This document shows positions 11,514-17,413 of a DNA stretch of 17,413 bases, piece after piece. Source of the stretch: an uncultured Stomatobaculum sp. GTDB taxonomy: Bacteria; Bacillota; Clostridia; Lachnospirales; Lachnospiraceae. The DNA is taken from assembly GCF_937924975.1 (NCBI RefSeq), contig NZ_CALEYG010000045.1:1-17413 (forward strand), written 5' to 3'. How positions within the stretch are numbered: the stretch's first letter is position 1; each line of letters starts with the position of its first letter. The translations under genes and the position numbers were made by a program. The notes beneath the pieces were generated by a model, which was not told the DNA's origin, did no database searches, and saw only the letters and a list, made by a program, of their open reading frames with translations.

Positions 11514-11984
11514 ATGAAATGTAAGGTGGTACATGAGACCGGCGGCAGCTTGCGCGTCAAGATTCTGGGACGGCAGCTCTCTTACAAGGAGTACGAGGCC
11601 CTGCACGGGCTCCTCGAGAAGGCAGAGGGGGTGCAGCGCATCCGAACTTACTGGGCGACCGGCAGCATTGCGCTCAACTTCCGCGGCGACCGGGAGCGGC
11701 TGCTCGCGACCATACGCGGGATTTCCGAAGAGGGTCTCGCTGCGGCGGTCGAGGAAAACCGCCGCGCTCTGGCAGAGCTCGGCAAGAAGGAAATCGAGCA
11801 GAATACGCCGGTCGACTTTGTTGACTTAAAGAAGTTAAAGAAGCAGGGCAAGAAGATGAGTTCCCTCTGGAAGCGGCGTTTAAACCGCCGCATTCTCATT
11901 GAGGCGGCTGCGGATATGATACTCCCGGCGCCGGTTCAGGTGGCGTATCACGCCTACCAGATGCTGGTGCTGCAGAGCCTCTGA
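11514..11984 (+). CDS. stand-alone HMA2-like domain protein, P-type ATPase N-terminus
   Basis: This 156-residue protein resembles the cytosolic N-terminal part of clostridial heavy-metal P1B-type ATPases. It has a ferredoxin-like HMA2-type fold (KCKVVHETGGSLRVKI, then YKEYEALHGLLEKAEGVQRI and ATGSIALNF), a helical linker, and RRLNRRILIEAAADMILPAPVQVAY, which in full pumps leads into the membrane domain. There is no CxxC metal-binding motif, and the P-type DKTGT and membrane core are missing. The frame ends with TGA one base before the stop of the convergent decarboxylase gene, so the rest of an ATPase is not hidden downstream. It could be a truncated pump, or a small independent protein of this domain. 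ATG 11514 has AGAGGA 5 nt upstream. Confidence 0.65.
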   Translation: MKCKVVHETGGSLRVKILGRQLSYKEYEALHGLLEKAEGVQRIRTYWATGSIALNFRGDRERLLATIRGISEEGLAAAVEENRRALAELGKKEIEQNTPVDFVDLKKLKKQGKKMSSLWKRRLNRRILIEAAADMILPAPVQVAYHAYQMLVLQSL

Positions 11985-11985
11985 C

Positions 11986-13371
11986 TTATTCCCGGACGAC
12001 GGCGACTTCCGTGACGCCGTAGCGGTGAAAAAGCGGGAGCAATTCCGCCGAGAGACGCTCACCGCTCACCGCGAGCGGGATGGCGGGCGGGCAGGAAACC
12101 GTGGGTTGGCCGAGGATGCGCCCAACGGCCTCCGTGACCGGTACGGTCTCCTGCGGAGACAGCATGGCTTCCCGTATCGTTAAGACACGCGGCAGAGGAA
12201 GCAGACGAAGAGACGGCTCTTTTGCCGTCTCTTTTTTTGTCCAGAGAGCGGCTTCCTCGCGGTAGAGCGAGGCGATGCGGAGATAATCTTCGGGGCGGTT
12301 TTCAGGGGTCAACATGAGTACCACGGCGGAGAGGTCGGCAAATTCCGGCTCCATATGGTGCAGGCGAAACAGCGCGGCGAGTTCCTGTCCGGTGAGACTG
12401 CCGCTGCCGAGCACAAGTTTCAAGGGTTCGCTCTCCCGGACCTTGGCGCCGAGGGTGCAAAGATACTGTTTGAGGCCGTCAATGCGGCGGATGCAGGCGG
12501 CGAGTCGCGCGGGATAGCTGTCCGCGAGGTAGGTGTTGCAGAGGTCGAGCGACTGGAGAATCAAATACGAGGGACTCGTCGAGGCAAAGAGCTCCATGGT
12601 GCGGCGCGCGGCCTCGCCGACTTCCGCGGCTGCCTGCGCATTGAAGTGGAGGTAGGCGCCGCCTGTCAGGACAGGCAGAGTTTTGTGCGCGGAGTCGCAG
12701 CAGAGATAGGCTCCCTGATCCATGGGGTGCAGGGGCTTTTCGAGAAAGTGAAGGTAGGCGCCGTGGGCGTTGTCAACAAGAACAGGAACCGCCCCTTTGC
12801 CGCAGTGCGAATCGACTGCGGTCACAATGCCCTGTACATCGGCGAGAAAGCCGAGGTAGTCGGGGCTCGTCAAAAAGACGGCGAAGGGTGGGTGCGGCAG
12901 GGCGCGTAACGCTGCGCGCACCGAATCGGGACTCGGGTGGCAGGAGCAGGCGCTGTCAAGCGCCGTGTCCGCGGGATAAATCCAGGCGATGTCAAAGTCG
13001 AGGAGAGCCGCCGCGTAGAGGAGGCTCTTATGTGCGTTTCGCGCGGCGAGAAGGAGCGGGCGCTCCTCCGGGGTGCGCTTCGCGCGGGAGAGGGCTAAGG
13101 CCAGCATGGTGCGGAGCGCAAGGCTGCTGCCCTCGGTCGAGTAGAGGGTCAGCGCCGTGCCGAAGAGAGCGGCCGCATTGGCCTCGCTCTCGCCGATGAT
13201 GCCCGTGGCCTCCGAGAGCACATCCGCGCCGCGGATTTCCGTGATGTCCCGCGCCTCAATGCCGTAGAGCGCCGCGCCGAAGGCACTGTGCCCCTTGTGG
13301 CCGGGCATATGGAGGCGGCTTATGTCGGCGCGTAGGTACTCGCTCACAAAGTCGTAAATCGGTGTGTTCAT
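11986..13371 (-). CDS. Orn/Lys/Arg decarboxylase family PLP enzyme
   Basis: This 461-residue protein is a fold-type-I PLP enzyme of the Orn/Lys/Arg decarboxylase family, of the short (SpeA/YaaO-like) kind that lacks the N-terminal response-regulator-like domain. These decarboxylate basic amino acids to polyamine precursors. HMPGHKG is at 21-27, DNAHGAYL at 200-207 and the PLP-lysine segment CDSAHKTLP at 225-233 (Lys230). The C-terminal domain follows, with the conserved GRILGQPTVSCPP-type segment. Start ATG 13371 (minus) has AGGAGG about 9 nt upstream; the 17-residue extension to 13422 is not needed. Arg, Lys and Orn cannot be distinguished here. It lies 99 bp after dinB on the same strand and may share its transcript. 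A plus-strand terminator lies antisense within its C-terminal coding part. Confidence 0.9.
   Translation of the reverse strand: MNTPIYDFVSEYLRADISRLHMPGHKGHSAFGAALYGIEARDITEIRGADVLSEATGIIGESEANAAALFGTALTLYSTEGSSLALRTMLALALSRAKRTPEERPLLLAARNAHKSLLYAAALLDFDIAWIYPADTALDSACSCHPSPDSVRAALRALPHPPFAVFLTSPDYLGFLADVQGIVTAVDSHCGKGAVPVLVDNAHGAYLHFLEKPLHPMDQGAYLCCDSAHKTLPVLTGGAYLHFNAQAAAEVGEAARRTMELFASTSPSYLILQSLDLCNTYLADSYPARLAACIRRIDGLKQYLCTLGAKVRESEPLKLVLGSGSLTGQELAALFRLHHMEPEFADLSAVVLMLTPENRPEDYLRIASLYREEAALWTKKETAKEPSLRLLPLPRVLTIREAMLSPQETVPVTEAVGRILGQPTVSCPPAIPLAVSGERLSAELLPLFHRYGVTEVAVVRE
12208..12238 (+). terminator. intrinsic terminator antisense inside the decarboxylase gene
   Basis: A perfect 10-bp stem AAGAGACGGC (12208-12217) with GCCGTCTCTT (12224-12233), a 6-nt loop and five further T (12234-12238). 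It acts on the plus strand, 224 nt past the stop of the HMA-like gene, which has no terminator of its own in the one-base gap. On the coding strand the T-tract is read as the Lys codons of a KKETAKEPS segment. Confidence 0.75.
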
Positions 13372-13470
13372 CGGCGTTTCCCTCCTGTTTCCGGTATGTA
13401 GCCGTAGTTTTGTATCCGGCATTGCGCTGTGGTTCTCGGTGATACAACGCGGCTCGTCGCTGTTACGGTA

Positions 13471-15033
13471 TCAGGGCTCTGCGCTTTGCTGTCCCCGCTG
13501 CTCAGGCGCTGCCGGCGCGTTTTGTGTCTCTTTGTGTGCGGCGGAGAACAGAACCCCGCCGCGTAATAAAGCGCTGTCTCCATAGCGTGCGGAAATTTTT
13601 GCTTGCATTTCACGGAGCCTATTGCGCTTGTCTGTTCCCTGCGAAGAGGCACGGAGTCGTTTCGACGCCTGTGTGTCTTTGCCTTGCAATTCGGTTTTCT
13701 GTACGTCATTTCCGGGTGTTGCCGCCCTCTGTGTGTCTATGCCGGGTGTTTCCGGCTTCTGTGAGGCGGCGTTCTGTTTTACTGCCTCCTGCGTGTCGGT
13801 GTTGCGGAGTTCAGACCCTTGCTTGTTTGTGAGAGGTATTTCCGATCTCGCTGTTTTCGTCTCTTCAGTCGCGCTTTCGCTGCGTTCCTTCGCGGCGGGC
13901 AAGGAGAAGAGGGATAGCTGTTGATACTGCGGGTCTTCGAGGCGGGCGGCACCGATGCCGACGAGGCGCAGGGCCTCCCGCTTCGAGAACAGGCCGTCTT
14001 CGCCCTCGAGCAGGGCGAGAAAGAGCTGCGAAGCGCAGCGCTCCAGGTCTGCGGCTTCATTGCTCGGAAAGTCAAGGCGCTGCTGCCTTGTGTGTCGCTG
14101 AAAGGAGGTTGTCTTTGCGATAATCGCGAGTGTCTCGGCGCGAACATTTGCTTTTTTCAGGCGCGAGGAGAGTTCTTCCGCAAGTTCCCGGAGGAGCGGC
14201 GGAAGTTCGCGCCGCATGTTTGCGCGGTCAATGTCAACGGCGGTGGTCTGCTCGACGGAGTGGCTCTTTGCCCGGGGGCGCTCGCGCCGCACTTCGGAGC
14301 GGCTAAGCCCCTGCGCGCTGTAGTAGACAGCCTCTCCGGCGCTCGGCCCCAAAATGCGCTGCAGGACATCGCAGGGCGTCGCGGCGGCCTCGCCTATCGT
14401 GTGAATGCCGAAGCGGAGCAGTTTTTCGGCACTCCTCCCGCCGACGCCGAAGAGCGAGCGAATCGGCAGCGGGTAAAGTTTTTCCGGCAGTTCCTCGGGC
14501 CAGAGTGTGTGGATTTTATCCGGCTTTTCAAAGTCGCTCGCCATTTTGGCGAGGAGCTTATTTTCGCTGATGCCGACATTGACCGTGAAGCCGAGGGCCT
14601 CCCGAATTTCCGTCTGAATGGCCGCGGCACACGCGCGAATCGCGGCTTCGTTTTGCCTGCGGTCTGAGAAGCGCTCGCTCATATCGAGAAAGGCTTCATC
14701 AATCGAGAACTGTTCGACCGCAGAACTGTGGCGTCGCAGAATCTCAAGGAAAGCTGCGGAGCGGCGCCGATAATAGGCGAAGTTTGCGGAGACCAGCACA
14801 AGCCCCGGACAGACACTGCGGGCGCAACTCACGGGCTGACCGCTGTGCACGCCGCAACGCTTGGCGGGAATCGAGGCGGCCGTCACGACACCGTGACGCG
14901 AGGTGACATCGCCCGCGACGGCAGAGGGGATGGTTCTGAGGTCAACGCTGTCCGGATTCTGTTCGAGCCGTTCGAGCGCGCTCCACGACAGAAACGCCGA
15001 GTTCACGTCAATATGAAAAACGATGCGGGACAA
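13471..15033 (-). CDS. dinB: Y-family DNA polymerase IV with a long repetitive linker
   Basis: This 520-residue translesion polymerase copies damaged DNA with low fidelity. Palm carboxylates are FHIDVN (Asp9) and SIDEAF (Asp112, Glu113). Helix-hairpin-helix thumb motifs (LFGVGGRSAEKLLRFGI) lie at 194-210 and the little-finger domain runs to about 365. A beta-clamp-binding motif QLSLF is at 372-376. Beyond it lies an unusual 85-90-residue polar tail with the spaced motifs NTDTQ, GIDTQ, GNDVQ and GKDTQ (411-455), then NRLREMQAKISARYGDSALLRGG (470-492), which resembles the conserved end of clostridial homologues. The start codon is TTG, with AAAGGAGG 6 nt upstream. It is driven by an extended -10 promoter shared with the divergent thioesterase gene. 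LexA control was not evident. Confidence 0.94.
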   Translation of the reverse strand: MSRIVFHIDVNSAFLSWSALERLEQNPDSVDLRTIPSAVAGDVTSRHGVVTAASIPAKRCGVHSGQPVSCARSVCPGLVLVSANFAYYRRRSAAFLEILRRHSSAVEQFSIDEAFLDMSERFSDRRQNEAAIRACAAAIQTEIREALGFTVNVGISENKLLAKMASDFEKPDKIHTLWPEELPEKLYPLPIRSLFGVGGRSAEKLLRFGIHTIGEAAATPCDVLQRILGPSAGEAVYYSAQGLSRSEVRRERPRAKSHSVEQTTAVDIDRANMRRELPPLLRELAEELSSRLKKANVRAETLAIIAKTTSFQRHTRQQRLDFPSNEAADLERCASQLFLALLEGEDGLFSKREALRLVGIGAARLEDPQYQQLSLFSLPAAKERSESATEETKTARSEIPLTNKQGSELRNTDTQEAVKQNAASQKPETPGIDTQRAATPGNDVQKTELQGKDTQASKRLRASSQGTDKRNRLREMQAKISARYGDSALLRGGVLFSAAHKETQNAPAAPEQRGQQSAEP

Positions 15034-15080
15034 GCGAGACCTCCTTTCGAAAATTGAAAGACCAAAGCGCCTTACTGTGT

Positions 15081-15091
15081 GCTAGTATAGC
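15081..15091. promoter_or_regulatory. overlapping divergent -10 elements (dinB / thioesterase)
   Basis: The string GCTAGTATAGC is nearly symmetrical. Read on the minus strand it gives TGC-TATACT for dinB; read on the plus strand it gives TGC-TAGTAT for the thioesterase gene. Both look like extended -10 elements on the same few base pairs. No good -35 hexamers accompany either. Confidence 0.5.
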
Positions 15092-15140
15092 AGAAGCGCG
15101 GGCAAAAGAACATGTGTTTCCCGCCTGCGCCGGAGGAATG

Positions 15141-15557
15141 ATGGGAAAGACTTACGTTTGGGATCACAAGATTCAGTACTACGAGACGGATCAGATGCAG
15201 ATTGCGCACCACTCGAACTACATCCGCTGGTTTGAGGAGGCGAGGACCGCGGCGATGGAAGAGGCAGGGCTCGGCTATGAGGAGATGGAGGCGGCGGGTG
15301 TGATTAGCCCCGTCGTTTCGGTCTCGGCCAAATATCACAAGATGTCCCGTTTTCCGGAGACACTCCGGATTGCGGTTGAAATTGCGGACTACAACGGTGC
15401 GCGCATGCGGCTTTGCTACCGGGTGACGGAGAAAACAAGCGGAGAGCTCCGCTGCACCGGAGAGAGCGAACACTGCTATCTCGATGCGGAACACAAACTC
15501 ATCTCGTTAAAGCGCAGTAAGCCGGAAATTCATGCCATCCTCGAAACAATGAAGTGA
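15141..15557 (+). CDS. hotdog-fold acyl-CoA thioesterase (YbgC/FcbC type)
   Basis: This 138-residue protein has the 4-hydroxybenzoyl-CoA-type hotdog fold, which hydrolyses acyl- or aryl-CoA or acyl-ACP thioesters as a homotetramer. The active-site helix region YYETDQMQIAHHSNYIRW (residues 13-30) carries the family Asp17 and the NY pair, followed by FEEAR. Length is typical. Two adjacent ATGs follow GGAGG (15132-15136); 15141 gives the better, though still short, 4-nt spacing and is used here. An upstream extension to 15054 would overlap the promoter. The natural substrate cannot be inferred from context, since it is divergent from dinB and convergent with the cell-wall enzyme gene. Confidence 0.92.
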   Translation: MGKTYVWDHKIQYYETDQMQIAHHSNYIRWFEEARTAAMEEAGLGYEEMEAAGVISPVVSVSAKYHKMSRFPETLRIAVEIADYNGARMRLCYRVTEKTSGELRCTGESEHCYLDAEHKLISLKRSKPEIHAILETMK

Positions 15558-15677
15558 GCTGTATTCTTGCCATACAGGAACAGCCGGGAAACGGGGAGTG
15601 CCCTCGAAAGGATAAGGCAAGAGCGGCGCCGGCCCGAAGAGAAAGCGCAGGCAGTACCGGGGCGAACGGCGGAACAA

Positions 15678-15714
15678 AAAACGCGGCGCGGGAAATATTC
15701 CCGCGCCGCGTTTT
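15678..15714 (+). terminator. very stable bidirectional terminator
   Basis: A 17-bp perfect stem AAAACGCGGCGCGGGAA (15678-15694) with TTCCCGCGCCGCGTTTT (15698-15714) and an ATA loop. It lies between the convergent thioesterase (+) and L,D-transpeptidase (-) genes and can end both transcripts. Confidence 0.93.
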
Positions 15715-15744
15715 CTGTTGTCGTAAGCGCTTTGAAAACGCTCT

Positions 15745-17413
15745 TTAGTTCTTCTTCAGTTCGTCCGCGAGCTGCTGCTCCTCTGCGGTGAGCTTCACCT
15801 GGCCTGCCGCAACCGCAGCTGCCTTCTGCTGCTCAAGCTGTGCCGCTGCCTGGAGTGCCGCCGCTGCCTCGCCGGAGCTCGGGTCGGTCGGATCCCACTT
15901 CTGATCGCGCGGAATCGGAACCTCGATTGCATCCTTCTCAACCGGTCCCTTGTTCCACGGATCGTTGTAGATGTGGACCACGGTGCCGTTGCCGCAGTTC
16001 TTATAGACCCAGTAGGAGTAACCGGTCAGCAGGCGGAGGCAACCGCCGGATGCCGCGTCGTCGATGTAGTTGAAGGTAATCGCATCCAGCTCAAGCTTCG
16101 CGCTGTAGTAGAGAATCGAGTGGATGATGAAGCCGTTGTAGAAGCGGTTTAAGTACTTGCAGTAGATGGCCGCCGGGACATCGTCGTGCATGTACTTGAC
16201 ATCGTACTTCGCGTAAATCTTATAGTTGCCCATCGGCGTATCCGGGCCGCTCGTCGAGTTGAAGGTCTTGTACGGGATGATGTAGCCGTTGTCGCCGTCC
16301 TTCGCCATGATGTACATGGTGCGGGTTCCCTGGTTGTAGTTGATCTGGTAGGAAGCCTGCGGTCCCATGATGGTCTCCATGTCGGTCACAACGGAGCCGT
16401 CGTTGTTGAAGTAGTACTTGTAGCCGTCGACATAGTGCCAGCCGCGCGCCGGCTCGCCGTCAATGAAGTAGTGCTGAACATTGTCGAGGAAGCCCCAACC
16501 CGTGTAGGGGCTGCCGCTGTGGGAGGAGTAGTGCACGCCTGTGCCGTCGCGGTAAGCGCCCTCATACTTGCCGACCATCAGGTTCTTGGAAGCGTAGGGG
16601 AAGTGCTCGGTGTTGTGCCAGAAGCCCACGCGGATACCGACAATGTAGCGGTCGGAGCCCATGGTGCCGGTCGTCTGGCCGTTCTTTGCCCAGTCAAGGA
16701 CAGTGCCGTCGTTCAGCATGACCTTGTAGTAGACATCGTTGTAGCGGTGTGCCATGCCCTTCACGCGAATCTGGATGGCCTGTACCTTTGCGCCGTCCTC
16801 ATTGTAGGGCGTGATTTCCTTCGAAGCCGCCCACGGGCTCCAGCCGTGCTGGTCGGTGTAGACGCGGTAGTACATGCGCGCAATCCCGGAGTGAATCATG
16901 TAGAACTTCGAGAAGCCGTTTGCGGAGAAGAGACCCTTGCCCGGGTTATTGGTCGCAGTGTCGCCGATTACATTACCGGCCGCATCGCGCATCTGGTAGG
17001 TCGCAATCTGCACCTGGTTTAAAACCGGGTCCGCCGGGGTGTTGCCGGTGCCGAGCGCCTCGAAACCCGCGTTCTCGAAAATCGAGGAGAGGTCATCGCG
17101 CCCCGGATTGCCCGCGAAATCCGCGCTGCCCGGCAGACTGTAGTCGTCGTTCACCGACTTCTCGGTCGCCGTGTAGGCAGCGGTGTACTGCGCGGTGCTG
17201 GACGGGAACTTCGCGTCCGGATTGGTCGCATCGGAAGCAGGACTCGGGTTCTGCGACTGCGCTGCGTTCTGGGTTTCGTCGAGGCTCGTCGCCTGGCCGC
17301 CGATTTGCGGCTGGCCGTCCGAGGTCTGCGCCGCGGTCTCGGTCGAGGCGGGGGCGGAAGTCTCTGCGCCGCCGGTGCCGGTTGCGGCGGATGTCGCTGC
17401 CGGGGCGGATGTC
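15745..17413 (-). CDS. secreted L,D-transpeptidase with ChW and wall-binding repeats, 5' end missing
   Basis: The frame is open to the right edge, so the start and signal peptide lie outside; about 555 residues are visible. In order: an Ala/Thr/Ser/Gln/Pro-rich low-complexity linker (17413 to about 17160); two ChW-like repeats (MYYRVYTDQHGWSPW... and VYYKVMLNDGTVLDW..., about 16880-16615); a choline/glucan-binding-like repeat GWHYVDGYKYYFNNDG (about 16440-16390); the YkuD catalytic domain; and an Ala/Gln/Glu-rich helical tail. YkuD enzymes make 3-3 peptidoglycan cross-links or anchor proteins to the wall with a Cys nucleophile. Catalytic candidates are His-Ser (codons 16120-16122 and 16117-16119) and Cys (16039-16041). 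The usual SHGC motif reads SGGC, so the second His is missing. It acts outside the cell. The GTG at 17152-17154 is an internal Val codon, not the start. Confidence 0.9.
   Translation of the reverse strand, partial: TSAPAATSAATGTGGAETSAPASTETAAQTSDGQPQIGGQATSLDETQNAAQSQNPSPASDATNPDAKFPSSTAQYTAAYTATEKSVNDDYSLPGSADFAGNPGRDDLSSIFENAGFEALGTGNTPADPVLNQVQIATYQMRDAAGNVIGDTATNNPGKGLFSANGFSKFYMIHSGIARMYYRVYTDQHGWSPWAASKEITPYNEDGAKVQAIQIRVKGMAHRYNDVYYKVMLNDGTVLDWAKNGQTTGTMGSDRYIVGIRVGFWHNTEHFPYASKNLMVGKYEGAYRDGTGVHYSSHSGSPYTGWGFLDNVQHYFIDGEPARGWHYVDGYKYYFNNDGSVVTDMETIMGPQASYQINYNQGTRTMYIMAKDGDNGYIIPYKTFNSTSGPDTPMGNYKIYAKYDVKYMHDDVPAAIYCKYLNRFYNGFIIHSILYYSAKLELDAITFNYIDDAASGGCLRLLTGYSYWVYKNCGNGTVVHIYNDPWNKGPVEKDAIEVPIPRDQKWDPTDPSSGEAAAALQAAAQLEQQKAAAVAAGQVKLTAEEQQLADELKKN

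Noticed and set aside
15554..15748. A 64-codon plus-strand frame after the thioesterase.
   Set aside because: It lacks a ribosome site, has low-complexity composition, and reads straight through the strong terminator at 15678-15714.
17152..17154. GTG as the start of the L,D-transpeptidase.
   Set aside because: The frame stays open upstream to the window edge with a typical Ala/Thr/Ser-rich stalk, and no ribosome site or signal peptide is found here.

Overview
The window looks like chromosomal DNA from a GC-rich member of the Clostridia, most likely Lachnospiraceae. The signs are clostridial ChW-type repeats in a secreted L,D-transpeptidase, two ECF-transporter S components, a clostridial-type PurF homologue, a clostridial-style DinB, strong Shine-Dalgarno sites and classic sigma-A promoters. 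The family assignment is inference; no marker gene long enough to place it is present (only the last ~40 nt of a 23S rRNA).

Layout. 1-470: 3' tip of a 23S rRNA, then tRNA-Glu, tRNA-Met, tRNA-Asn and tRNA-Cys, closed by a terminator; no 5S rRNA is visible here. 544-1530: a DUF488/YeaO-type protein and a folate ECF S component (FolT-like). 1504-2403: a non-coding, repeat-rich stretch with three in-phase tandem copies of the folT tail plus its terminator, then a degenerate mobile element carrying two broken transposase-type zinc-ribbon ORFs. 2560-4078: a MATE exporter behind a leader containing a terminator-like hairpin. 4304-4588: a compact element with terminal inverted repeats and an intact 47-codon zinc-ribbon ORF. 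4644-6059 (-): a PurF-like amidophosphoribosyltransferase that lacks the N-terminal catalytic cysteine. 6060-6372: a divergent control region with nested inverted repeats. 6373-8565: Tex. 8697-9409: two tandem paralogous small membrane proteins of unknown function behind a palindrome-rich promoter. 9511-10134 (-): a second ECF S component. 10370-11218: a patatin-like phospholipase, followed by a partial duplication of its own 3' end. 11514-11984: a stand-alone HMA-like domain protein. 11986-13371 (-): an Orn/Lys/Arg decarboxylase-family PLP enzyme. 13471-15033 (-): a Y-family polymerase with a repetitive linker. 15141-15557: a hotdog thioesterase. 15745-17413 (-): a secreted L,D-transpeptidase running off the right edge.

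Most neighbours are unrelated housekeeping genes, often divergent or convergent, with hairpin terminators shared by both strands (around 4592, 9438 and 15678). The two S components would need an EcfA/EcfA'/EcfT module that is not encoded here. I see no phage, CRISPR or obvious defence island. The most unusual material is small: the miniature zinc-ribbon elements, the duplicated gene tails, the paralogous membrane pair with its three-half-site operator, the cysteine-less PurF, and an intrinsic terminator lying antisense inside the decarboxylase gene.
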